Positions 12,790 through 24,549 of a DNA stretch of 64,000 bases are shown here, in pieces; the stretch's first letter is position 1; the number at the start of each line of letters is the position of its first letter. The position numbers were made by a program, and so were the translations under genes. Below the pieces are notes generated by a model, which saw only the letters and a program-made list of their open reading frames with translations, was not told the origin of the DNA and ran no database searches. Location: the NCBI GenBank assembly GCA_037042915.1, contig CM073193.1, positions 8,184,001 through 8,248,000 on the forward strand. The letters run 5' to 3'. This DNA comes from Auricularia sp. M13 (lineage: Eukaryota; Basidiomycota; Agaricomycetes; Auriculariales; Auriculariaceae).

Positions 12790-13266
12790 TCGGTCGAGGA
12801 GACACGAGAGGCACTGACTCGAGCGCAGGTCGCAAAGGCCCACGCCTCGCCTAGGAGGATGCTGAAATAGTTGTCAGCGGTCTAACGGCCGGTGTGGACC
12901 TCGGTGCTAAGCGAGCTGCTGAAGATGACGAGGTAATCGGTGATGCTTGCGTGGAAGAGGTACATGGCGCATCGCGCCGCCAGCATTATCGAATAATCGA
13001 ATACCCACTCGTCGGGCGTATGTACCGCGGTAGCCAAAAAGCAGGCATACTTTGATCGTCTGCTCGCCGTGAGTCTTTGCGAGCGCGCTGACGGTAGTAA
13101 TGAAGACGGCGCGTGTGACGGGGTGCGCCGCTAACGCCGAGCGCGCGAGGGCGTGCCGCTCCTCGGGGTAGGATATCTACCAGCGGTGCTTGATGGCTTA
13201 GAGACACGCACCGGTGCCGACTAGCACAAAGGCGGCGTAGGCAAGGCGCAGGTGACCGCGAGCCAT
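12790..13266 (-). pseudogene. ERG2-like (C-8 sterol isomerase) relic A, 5' part only
   Basis: Reading - strand from the ATG at 13264-13266, a hydrophobic N-terminus is followed by HRW, a stop codon at 13177-13179, then sequence matching the ERG2/sigma-1 receptor family: LHALVRSALAAHP-like residues, a DNAGGAM motif and, in another frame, LFHASITDYLVIF. Several stops and frame changes break it. It ends after residues like TADNYFSILLGEAWAF; the C-terminal half present in relics B and C is missing. Intact ERG2 is an ER enzyme of ergosterol synthesis; this copy cannot make it. Confidence 0.7.
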
Positions 13267-14317
13267 GGTGTTATTTCTGGAGTCCTTGCTGTTGCGGCGA
13301 CATCAGCACCTGTATTATCACAATGAGTGACGACGTACTGCTTCAGGCACGCATTTCAAACCTTGGTTGCGCATGCGACGCAGCGAACAGTCAGTCCATG
13401 GTAGTTGGCGGTCAAGCGCAGAATGTCGGAGTTGGCACGTTCCGAGTCTGTCCCCGCCGTCTCGCATCCTTTTCAGATGATATCCTGGAAACTTTCTACT
13501 GCTTGTCCAATTTACGAATCTCACGCACGTGAGAGCTGGTGGCATTGGGATCTCGAAACATCGCCGCAGTTCCATGCCTTGGCTCCCTCCGCATCGCGCT
13601 CACCGCCTGCGCAGCCCGAGCCCAACGACGATAGCGAGCCTCGTATGCGACGACAAGGCTGAAAATTCCTACAATGTGGTCGGCAGTGCAGCGCGAGCCC
13701 GCCGCCTGGAGACAGCCGTGCTAGAATGCCGTGCGTAGGAGAATTCGTACCACACTTGCGAGGTCGGCAACAACGAGAGGATTGCGCTGCTCATTGGTGC
13801 GACAACGATCCGCTTCCCTTGCGCATCAGACGGCATCGGGCTCTGTTGCGTCCGTGCGGTGTTTTCGTGGCTCGCTCTGGCCGCTTTCTCCGGGTTTGTC
13901 CTGGCGGTGCTCAATCGAGGACGCCACCAGCCTTCTCTACCTCTACTGAGACACTTCTCGCCGCAGCACGCATCTCACTTGAAGCGCCGATTCCTGAATA
14001 GTCCCTCAACCGAGCCGCCGACGCCCGGGTCACTGGAAGGATGCGTTCCTGCACCCCCAAGTTGCGCTTTCCCGTGATCGAGGCCTTCTCTTCGCATTCG
14101 GCGGCTCGGTGCACTGTCGGACGGTGCCCATGTCTTGGCCGGGGCTCGCAGCTCCGGAATTGTATCTATGCCAATCTGTCGTGTTTGCACATCGGAACTG
14201 TCGCGCTCACCCGGGTTCGCTACTCGCGCGTGCTGTTGCAGGTGCGCGCGGCATGCAATAAAGGCAGCGCTTCAACGCCGCACTGTTTTGGCGAGCTGCT
14301 TGCTGCTTTCCCCTCCC
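13267..14317. repeat. Shortened array spacer (unit 1)
   Basis: The part at about 13290-13620 resembles 18900-19180 and the direct repeats at 53115-53850, sharing for example ATGCGACGCAGC and CATCCTTTTCAGATG. The part at about 13840-14317 resembles 24130-24549 and 59640-60069. The middle 4-5 kb found in the other two spacers is absent, so this unit has a large internal deletion. No intact gene is visible. Confidence 0.6.
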
Positions 14318-17300
14318 ATGTCGCGCCCTCCTTCGCCTCCATCGAGAAACGCTCTCCATGCTGACGCAGCGTCATCTGCGCCTGCACCTACGTCAAGCGA
14401 GACTGCATCGCCGGCTCCTCCAATGAGGGCTGAACCTGCAGGTCCAACGGGAATAACACACAGACGTTCAAGAGATCGGAGGGACACGACGACTAGCTCT
14501 AGTTCCCTCCGCGACACAGACGATGGGCGCGCCGGAACAGCCCCACCCGCGGTCCCGTCTGCCCCGACTGCTCCTCCAGCGCCGCCTGTCGATACTGCAT
14601 CGTCAACAGGACCCGGTCCTTCTGGCAAGCAGAAGACCGCCGCGGCCGCCCCAGATATTCCGACCTGTCCGAAGTGCAAGAGTGGTGGAAAAGGGAAGCG
14701 GAATCTCGTCGTCTGCATCGACGGCACATCGAACCAGTTCAGCAAGAAGGTCCGCTCCAGGGTCCACGCTCAGAATTAAGTCTGATATATGCCGATTTAC
14801 TTATCCAGAATACCAACATCGTCGAACTCTACAGCCGGCTCGTCAAGGATGGCATTCAACTCACGTTCTACAACAGCGGGATTGGGACCTATGCGAAGCC
14901 GAGCTGGAAGTCGATGAGCTACCGCAAGCAGGTCATCGCCAACAAGTTGGACCTTGCTTTCGCACTGTGCGTTTTCGATCGAACTCACCGCTTGGTATGA
15001 ACTAATACCTTGCAAGCCGATTCGAGAAGATCATCATCAGTGCCTATGCCTGGCTCGTCGATAATTACCAGGAAGGAGACAGGATCTTCCTATTCGGTGC
15101 GCAACGCGGGAATCCTTGACGAACCGCTTACGCTCCGAGGCAGGGTTTTCCCGCGGCGCGTACCAAGTTCGCGCGCTGGCAGCGATGATCGAGACTGTTA
15201 GTCCATTCATATCTCTGTCTTCGACGTTGCTCATACGTACCAGGTCGGTCTCCTCCACAAGGGAAACAATGATCAGATTCCATTGTGAGTTTGTTGATGC
15301 AGGCGTTGCCAAATCTGATCCCACCAGCGCATACGAGCTCTACGCTGCTTCGGGAAAGGACGACGCACCGTCTTCGACGCTCATAAAGCGTATTACCCAA
15401 TCCTCTTGGGTGCGACGTGTTGTGTCTCAGACCAAGTCCATGCGTCGGAAACTTCACGACGAGCTCGCCAGCGTCCTCCCTCGGAGCAAAGACAGAGAAG
15501 CAACGGTCATTGAGGGCGAGGCTTCGCCGTCCGTTCCCTTTCCCGCATCTCGCTGGCGTGGCAAAATGCACAAGCTCTTTGACAAAACTCGCGCCGGCAA
15601 GCCTCGTGAAATCCCACGCCCCAAACCTCAGGCGTCTGCCGAGAGTTGGGATTGGGATCGTTACACTTTGCAAGAGCGGTTCAAGCGCACCTTCTCCCGT
15701 GAAGTTGAGATTCATTTTCTCGGGGCGTGGTGAGTACAGGCAATGAGCACTGTCGCATATTTTTCACACTCATACAGGGATACCGTCCTCGGTAGGTCTC
15801 GTCAGAGACAAAACTCTGCCAGGAACGACCGACGGCATGCAATCTGTATGCTACTTCCGTCACGCCCTCGCGCTCCACGAACACCGTGTGAAGTTTCTTC
15901 CCGAATATGCGAATGGGGGCAACGGTCCCCGCCCGTTTTATACACTGTCGGAGTCGGGCGGCCAACCTCATACCAAGGAGGTTTGGTTTACGGGATCGCA
16001 TTCGGATATGTATGTCGCAGTGTCTTACAGTTCCATAATGCCTAAGTACTCTCACTGACGCCGGTGGCTTGATAGTGGAGGCGGCAGCTCGGCGAATACA
16101 GCACTGGATAAGTTCGGGCCGTCGCTTCGCTGGATGTCGCGCGAAGCGACGACCGCAGGTCTGAGACTGGAGGATAATCGCCGGCAATGGGTTTCTGGCC
16201 GTGTCTCGCAATCGATGACTGGGGTCTGGCGATTCATCGAGTGCCTACCCATCAAGCGGCTCTCATACAAGGGTCAACACTCTGTCTCGTGGTGGTAAGT
16301 ACGTCGTGCATGTTGATAATTATCATTTGACTTTCGCATCAGGCCACACGTCTGCGCTGATCGTCGCATCCGGCCAGGCCAGCTTGTGCATCAGACGGTC
16401 TACGAAGAGTGTGAGACAGATGGCCTCCCGGAGTTCGTGCAAATGGAAACAGACGAGTACACCATATCGAGAACGTTTGTCATCTCTTCTCCCGAAAAGA
16501 TCTGGGAGGAAGGAACGCTGTGGAAAGATGAGGATTTATCACAACTGGAGACACTCTTGTCGTCAGGTGCGCACGATGTTGCCTTCCTAACATTCTCTCA
16601 ATGTTTCACGTAGAGATTGGCCGTCGATCGTTGGGTGAATTTGTTAGGGAGATAAATGAATCCATTGGCGCGATGGCCCACTTCTGCCAGCAGCACAAGG
16701 AGACCGACGCTGCCCGCTCCAAAAGGCTCTTGGAAGAGCTATATTTATTTCAGAATAGGATCTCCTACCGCTCGTTCGACTCGCACAATCGCATGATGCC
16801 ACTGAGCACTGTCCTCTGGACGGCGCCTGCGGACACATATGGTGAGACTGAAGTGTGATTCAACATCAAGGGTGCTCACGGGCATGCAGAGACCTGTCCC
16901 TTCTTCGTTCATGGTCATAACAGTAGCGTCTCTTCTGTCGCGTTTCTAACCCCGCAGATGCTTGTGTCTGGCTCGTGGGATGACACCGTTCGCATCTGGA
17001 ATGTCGAAACCGGAGAAGCCGTCGGGGATCCGTTGACGGGGCATACCGACAATATCAACTGTGTTGCTGTCTCACCGGACAGCAGTCTCGTCGCGTCCGG
17101 CTCTGACGACGGTACGATGCGCACGTGGAAGTTTGCAGCCGGAGAGTTTGTTGGCGAAGGGCTTGCCATGCAAGCGGACGGCATGCAGTATGTTCTCTCA
17201 GTTGCGTTCTCGCCTGATGGACTGCGGATTGCTTCTGGCTCTGCGGACGGAGCTCTCCGCATGTGGGACGCTGCGACAGGGCAACAGGTCGGAAACATAA

Positions 17301-17803
17301 TGGAGGGGCATTCTGAATTGGTAGTATGGTCGGTCGCATTCTCCCCGGACGGTGCACGCATCGCATCCGGCTCATCCAACCAGACCGTGCGATTATGGGA
17401 TGCTGAGACACTTCAACCCCTCGGTGATCCTCTAAATGGGCATACGCACTTTGTCCATTCCGTGGCATTCTCACCGGACGGCATCTCTATCGCTTCTGGC
17501 AGCGCCGACAAGACAGTCCGAATCTGGAATGCAGACTCTCGCCAGCTGATGCACACACTGTCAGGGCATACTGACTGGGTCCGTTCCATTACATACTCAC
17601 CAAGCGGACGGCACATTGCATCAGCTTCAGATGACAAGACAGTGCGAATATGGGATGCGGTCACGGGAGAGGCAATCGGTGTGCTCAAGGGCCACACCGA
17701 CTGGGTCCGCTTGGTTGCGTTTTCTCCGGACGGCACGCGGATAGCGTCGGGATCATGGGACAGAACTGTACGCATCTGGGATCGCATTCCTGTCACGCAG
17801 TGA
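14318..17803 (+). pseudogene. DUF2235 hydrolase-WD40 gene, copy 1 (broken)
   Basis: This has the same exon plan as copies 2 and 3: a Pro/Ser/Thr-rich N-terminus, a CPKC pair, NLVVCIDGTSNQFSKK, the nucleophile elbow FGFSRGA, the HSDIGGG motif and seven WD40 repeats. Two lesions break it. Two bases are missing at about 15786-15787, just after the exon junction before the VGLV segment, which shifts the frame. A TGA at 16856-16858, where copy 2 has a CGA arginine codon, cuts the linker before the WD40 domain. The stop near 17803 is also six codons earlier than in the other copies. The WD40 frame itself (about 16958-17803) is still open, so a truncated WD40 protein is possible. Confidence 0.8.
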
Positions 17804-18151
17804 GCCACGGACGCGGCACGAAATTGTACAGCACGCGGAGCATGTCTCATTATTGGTTGTCGAGCCTCGTTGTGCTGCAGCAGGCAGCTTTATCGATGTC
17901 ATTCCTAAATCCAAGAAATCCAGAACTTGGTTCTGCGAGTGAGGTGCGCCGTGGACGTTGAACCGTCAGCAACCGTGGACCTCGGACTTGCAAGCTCGCG
18001 GCTTGGTGTCCAGAAATGGAATTGGCCATCGCAGTTGAGCTGGAGCCATGTGTTAGTGATGTATTCCGACCCATGTATTCCGACCCGTAAATGTAGCGTA
18101 AAACAAGACAGAGAGCGACAACCGCGACAGGAGCCCTTGTTTCTCTAGATT
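17804..18151. other. 3' flank between copy 1 and ERG2 relic B
   Basis: About 350 bp with no gene. The last 120 bases, with repeated TGTATTCCGACCC motifs, match 28480-28573 and 63895-64000, so this flank is part of the duplicated unit. Confidence 0.5.
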
Positions 18152-18883
18152 TTAGATATTGCCGTTGAGCAAGGTGCGTATCATCTCGCGGCCGTGATAC
18201 GGACGGTGTGGTAGGCGGAGACGAAGTCGAGCGTGGAGAAGAGGGCGTCGGCGAATCCGAAGGGCAGCATGGGCGGGATCCAGCCGCGCGCGTACTCGGG
18301 TGTCTAACAGCCATTGTGCATCTTTTACAGCTCGACGACGCCGCGCGGGAGGTGATAGACGCTGCGGGCTGGGTAGACCTGCGAAGTGTCAGCGCAGATC
18401 GCAATGGCAAAGCGGTGAACGGACCTCATTGTCGAGCGCGCAGGTCGCAACGGTCCACTGTTCGCCTTGGAAAATGTTGAGTAGTCTTCAGCGGTATAGC
18501 TGCCGGTATGGCTCTCGATGCTGAACTGGCTGTTGAGATGATGAGATAATCGGTGATGTTGGTATGGAAGAGGTACAGTACATGGCGCATCGCGCCGCCA
18601 GCATTATTGAATACTCACTCGTCGGGCGTATGGACCGCGGTAGCCGGCTCGTAAAGCGGGCGCACGTTGATCTTCTGCTCGCCGTGGGTCTTTGCGACAT
18701 GCTGACGATGGTAACGAAGACGGCGCGCGTGGGGTTAGGGTGCGCCGCTAACACCGAGCGCGCGAGGGCGCGCCGATCCTCGGAGTAGCATATTTACCAG
18801 CGGTGCTTGACGGTTTAGAAATATACGCCGGTGCCGACTAGCACAAAGGCGGCGCAGGCAAGGCGCAGGTAACCGCGAGCCAT
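18152..18883 (-). pseudogene. ERG2-like (C-8 sterol isomerase) relic B, full length but degenerate
   Basis: Reading from the ATG at 18881-18883, the relic covers the whole gene to the stop-equivalent at 18152-18154. The hydrophobic start, HRW followed by a TAA at 18794-18796, ARSVLAAHPN, the NNAGGAM segment, and the C-terminal core YHLPRGVV and [19 protein letters not shown] can be picked out, but in changing frames and with several stops. The last intron before VYPARS is still visible. It is clearly non-functional. Confidence 0.75.
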
Positions 18884-21800
18884 AGTGCTACAGGTGCTGG
18901 AGTCCTCGCTGTTGCGGCGACATCAGCACCTGGATTATGGCAATGAGTGACACCGTAATGCTACAGGCACGCATTTCAAACCCTTGTTGCGCATGCGACG
19001 CAGCGAACAGTCCATGGCAGTTGGCGTCGAGCGCAGAGTGTCGGAGTTGCCACGAGTTCCGTCCCGCCGTCTCGCATCCTTTTCAGATGTTCATCTACAC
19101 TGTCCCAGCTCCGGACGGACATGCCGTCCCGCAGCACGAGCCAGACGGCGTACACGAATTTCATGCACTGTTCCCCCCGCAGCGCGCTGAGCGGGTGCGC
19201 ACCGTCGAATACCGTGTTAACACGCTCTTGCCACTGCTGCTCTACTGTATTGCCGCCGACCTACCAAGCAGCCCTTGGCGCTGGCGTACATGACAAGTTG
19301 ATAACCGCCGTCGCGGATGTCGCGCGACCCATGGAGCTCGCGCTCTTGGTGGACGCGACAGATGCTGCATGCCCTTTACCACCGCGCGCCGGCGCCGCAC
19401 ACCTTGCAACCGGCCTCCGCGGTATTGTGGCTTCAAGACGACGAAGCTCCTGCCAGAGGTGCTCTTCTGCGGCCAGTTTGCGGCACCCGGAGATCGCATG
19501 ACGCTCGTTTGCACGTGCTCAGCGAGGACAGCATCTCGCACCTCATGTGCGCCTCAGCCTTCCCCATCCTGTGAGCGCACCCCTCTCCGGCACGTGGTGC
19601 TGCGCGACTCGCGGCGCGGCGCAGTGTCTGGGTACTTGTACAGCGCAAAGCTTGCTACGACGGACCGTAGCGCGGCGCCGGCACCAACGCGTGGGGCATT
19701 CTCACTGCTGGAGAAGTTTTGAGCCAGTCTCAGCGACTCAGCACCATCGTTATTATGCAGCACTGAATGGAGGGTCCAACGGCCGACAACCAGTTCGAAG
19801 TCGTCGCCAGAACGCTTTGGTCGTCATCGAGCATAAACAAATCAACCCGCGTGACAATGTGGACCAGGTTGGGCACCGAGTGAACCGTTAAAGTCGACGT
19901 AGGGCGGTGACGGTAACGGTGCGTCGAGCGCGACCAAACCATCGACGCCGTCGACGCGGACGGCGGCGAGCTCTGCAGATGTCGAAATGCAGAAAGGTGG
20001 GGATCCTTGCGCAACTCGCGCAGCTTCAAACTTTTGACGTGCTCAAGAGTGACCTGGGCACGAGGGCCCGACGTTCCGCTCGCCCTGGCGTGTTCGTCGC
20101 ATGTCGCTGTCAGAAGACGCCCGTAAATGCGGCGGGCTGTCGACATAGTACGGGACGCCGTTGAGCAGCGGTCCTGCATCGCCGGTGGCGGACCGAGCAT
20201 CGAGCTCGAGAGCCAGAAATCGACGCTGTGCGGCGTTCGCGCCCGAAGCTCTACCTCTACGTCGCGTGCGGCGCCTTGCGGTGTGCGGAACGTCGGCTGC
20301 ATTCGCACCCTCGACCATTCCAGGCCCGTCCTCACATCCAAATCGCGGCCGTGAATGGCTGTATCGTACTCATACTCATCGGCGGGTTCCCCGTGCGCCC
20401 TGCGCCGTCGTAGCGACGTGCTCTCTGCGCCAGGACACCGCATTTCGCCACCGCGCTTCTGCTTCCAGACCCGCGCCAGCACTCGGCGATGAGGACTGAG
20501 TACTCATCGCGCACTCGCCCCACATCCGGGATCACGCACCCAGTGCACCGTGGACGCCAAGGGCGCAGGGCACATCGCTCATCCTGCCGCGCTCGTCTAA
20601 TTCGCGTGTTACGCCGGAAGAGCCCACGCACGTTGTCGACGTCCGCAACGAAGTCCAGCAGTAGTTCGGCGTTGACAGCGGCAGATCGAGTGGCCCAGCG
20701 GCCGCGAGCGCAGGCACCGTGACACGGCTGCATGCCGCTCCGCTGCGCCGCGACTAGCGCGCGAGATCGCAAGAGCGCGATGGTGCAGCAGAACACCGAC
20801 GCTCGCTGCGCTGTGACGCTCCACCGTCCACAGCAAAGCGCGCGAGACAGCGCTCCAGGCTGTAAGGACGCACGGGAAGCAGGTAGTCGCTGTTCAACTT
20901 CCTGCGCCGCCTGCATGACCGGTGCCAACGCGCGCCGCCGCATGGATGTCGCGCCCTCCGAGCCGCCGTCCATGACCGTTGCGAAGGGCGGCCTGCTCCG
21001 CGCCCATCGCACGGAGACTCTGCGTCGTCGGCATGAGATTGCGCTCATCGACGAGGCCGCTATGCGCACCTCCTCGCGGCATGGAGCTTGGAACGGCGCG
21101 CTCTATGCTCGCTGAGGACACAGTCCCGCATCACCAGGCAAAGCCTTCCACCCGTCCCGGGTGCGTGAGCTCCGCGCCCTACGCGCGGCGACCGTGGTGG
21201 ATAGCTTGTGGGATTAGGGCGCGCCGCATCCAGCATCGGAGCATGTCGCGCTGCGTCGGCTGGGTCCAGCGCGCAAGTTCGGTCCATCGCTCGGCCCCGA
21301 CGCTGCTGCACAGCACCGTGATCTGCAGCCCTCGCGCGTGCTCGTACCAGCGCATCGTGCCGCACTCGATGTTCCCGCACGTGTCCGTGTGATACAACGA
21401 GGGCAGGACGCCCTCCTCGCGCACGCGGAGATCACAAGCTATGCCCGGTGAAACCAAGCGCAACGAGCGCAATGCCAGCGCCCGCGGGTCGAATTGACGA
21501 CGAGCGCTGGCACCACGCACGATATCTACTGGCGGCACGGCGCGGCGCACTGACGCGTCACCCTGGCCAGCGACTCTCCACGGCCGACGCTTCCGCCCTG
21601 TCGACGATTGCGCCGGACTCCGCCACGCACTCCTTCCGCTTGCCCTCGCCCTCTGCATCGCTCGGCGTCGCACTGGGACTGTACGGGTCAAATTACGCGA
21701 GAGGTCGCGCCCGCGCTGGCGACCTGGCGCGGGGTACAGCTGCTCGTGCGCATGAGCCGCCGTCCGCCGCCGTTCCTGAGCCTCACAAAATTCGCCCTGG

Positions 21801-24549
21801 TTTGCGTGAGCATGCGCGATCGCGGAATCGGGAGTGCGCGGCCGGGAAATGGCACGGGGTTCCGCGACCAGGCCAGGTGGATGTGTGCGAGCGCGGGAAG
21901 AGATTTGGCCGGGAACGGCTTGAGCTGTCGTTCGAACTTCGAAAGAAAGTCGGGAACGGGTGGGGATTGGGAACGGCTACGCGCGGCCAGGAGCGACGCG
22001 GGAAGAGCGAGGGGATAGGCGAGCTCAGGAGTGGTAGAGGTACGAAGGCCGATGAACGATGAACAGCGAGTGAAGGCGGAGGCAGGAGACAGCGACGAGT
22101 AAGTCCCGCTGGACTATTTCCGGGCGCTTTCGAGCGCGATCTGAGGGGAAGAGGCTTGTAAGCAAAAAGAGTCTAAGTTAGGTGGATGGAAGAACAGTAC
22201 TTTGTCAACTACGTTGCGCATCAACACGACGCCTGCTTCGTCAAGCGCACAAAGCTCATTCTTGGCCTCATTCAGCGCACTCGCAAAGTGTGCTTGTTGT
22301 GGGCGTCATCACGCTATCCAGACGCTGCAGGTCCTCGGCCATAGTGCGAAGTTGTCCACGGATACACAGCGCCTGCTGGTCGACGAAGCGCGCCAAGAGT
22401 GTGAATGTTGCTCTTCAGGACCGACAGCTTGTGCGATGCTGGGACGATGATGTGACCAGCCATGAGCACCGTCGGTTCGCGCGCGCCGGTTGGCGCTGTG
22501 AACGAAATCGCTGCCTTTTTGCTCGAAGGCTCGAAGTTGGCAAGGGCAAGACAATCGGCGCGCAGCGTCTGACATGGGCACATTTTCGGGGAGAGACGCT
22601 GGCGAAATAGAGATGCTCGTCAGTGCGCGGGTCAACATAAGAGCGCGTCCGCGGGAGGATCTATGGGCTGCTGTTGCTGTCGTATCGTAGGCGCCAGCGC
22701 TGCATGGCGGGGCACCACAATAATGCTTCGCGCCCATTATCAGTGCGTCGGCGAGAGGAAACGCGAAGCATGCAGGTTGAAGGTCAAGAGCAGAGCGTCG
22801 GAGTTGGCACGTTGCTCGCATCCTTGATTCCTTCTCAGATCATGCCACGCAGACCCAAGATTGCGCACTGGGCGGGCTCTCGAAGTCGACATGGGGTGCA
22901 AAGACTACGGCGCGTTGAGCGCGATTACAGCATTGAATTCTTCGAAAAGCCGAATCAATATGGCCTAAAGAGCGACTTGAACACTGGCGCTCACGCTACC
23001 TCGTTCTCGGCAGGCCTAATAGTTGCCAGACGAGACCTGTCATTGCCCCAACGCACTCATATCCAGCGCTCGTCATCGAACACGACGGCGTCCAGCAGGA
23101 ATTCGTCATCGCTCGCCGCGGAGCTAGCGTCGGTGGTCCGCTGTCGACGCCGACAGCGCCGTTCGCATGGGTTTCGACGTGCAGACATCACCGTGCAATG
23201 CCCGCGCAACATAAGCTCCACCTAGATATTGCCAACGACGCCTTGCGCAGTGCGGAACGCCGGCGTGATCCACGTCGCGGCCGTGGATACCGGCGCCTTC
23301 CCAAGTTACAATGTATGATTCGGTCGACTTTCCCCTCGCATCGCGCGCCGCTGTGGTGTGCCGTACCAAGGCGCTCAAGCACTTGACCGTCTCGAATGTC
23401 CGTGCGGGCAGACCAGCAGCGCCGATTGCGCGTTCGCCCTGCGTGGCTTGCGCTCAACAACGGGGACGCCACGCATGCTGGCTCAGCGACACCCTCCCCG
23501 TCATCGCCGTCCCTCCGTGTGCTCGTAAGCGAGGTTGCCGCGTGCGGAGTGCAACTCAGTGACGACGGGTCGTGGGACCTGCTCGCGTTCGCCGCTGCCA
23601 CCGGCGTGCAGGGACACTGCGTTCGCGTAGGCTGCGTCCTGCACACAAAGCCAAAGTCTGTTTATCTCGACCCGCCGACTCCTGCATCATCTCGCAGTTG
23701 GGCGTGCTTGCGCTGCCGCGGCTCTCACAGAGTCAGACGGCGCGCATTCGTTAATCGCCGTGGCCACGAGAACGCCGGCGTCGACGCTCACGGAGGTACG
23801 TGCTGCCCAACAACCGCGCACCGAAGCTCACTCGAATCTCCATAGCGCGATACTTGTCTAGGATCAATCTACAGTAATTCGTTTTGCCCGGACAGGACGA
23901 GACTTATGCCGGGCCGACCACGAGCTCTTCAGCGCTTTCTCAAAGACGATCATCAGCGCCGCGCGCGCCTGGTGGACCCGATGTCGCAATGCCGTCATCA
24001 CGAGACCCGACCACACGCTTGCCAGTTTGGCGACGGCGAGACACCACTCCCTCAGGGAGACCCTCTTCTCTCTGCATCGAATGCAGTCGGTCCCTGCTGC
24101 CAGCTTGCTCCGTAACCAGTGTCTCTGGCTGTTCTTTCTTGCTCTGTCCAGGCGGTGCGCAACTGAGCGCGCCACAAGCCATTATCTCGTTGACGGCGAC
24201 TCTTGTCGTTGCGACTGTACCCGCAATGGGCGCGCATATTACTCAAAGCGCTGAAGCCTGAGCAGTCTCTCACCTGAGCCACCGAGGCCTCGAGTCAGTA
24301 TGAGTTCCATGCGCTTTCCTCTAACCGAGGCCTTCTCTTCAGATTAGCAGAGTCCGGCACGATCTGGCGGCTCGATATTCGAGTCGATGTCCCTGTCTTT
24401 GGTAGGCCTCGTGTCGCCGGAATATATCCTTGCTGGGTCATGACATAACATGGTGCATGGGAACTGTGCTGTTACGGGTGGGCCGCATCCAATAGGTGCA
24501 GCCCATCAATGCCGCGTGTTTTGGCACATGTTTGCAGCGTTTCTCTCCC
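18884..24549. repeat. Array spacer of unit 2, duplicated at 53.1-60.1 kb
   Basis: This GC-rich block is repeated in unit 3. The stretch 19770-21290 is nearly identical to 54440-55960 (constant offset of 34,670 bases). Further matches are 22690-22830 to 57480-57620, 23440-23860 to 58200-58630, and 23920-24549 to 59410-60069. Open frames on both strands are common but hold no domain I recognise. One piece, reading SLYHTDTCGNIECG on the - strand near 21330-21400, looks like real former coding sequence with a Cys pair, but its frame is broken in unit 3. I treat the block as relics of several decayed genes. Confidence 0.7.

Noticed and set aside
19730-21069. Long Arg/Ala-rich - strand frames in the spacers, present in both units
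   Set aside because: Composition is that of random GC-rich DNA, frames overlap on both strands, and homologous frames are broken in the other unit. Conservation follows the DNA block, not a protein.
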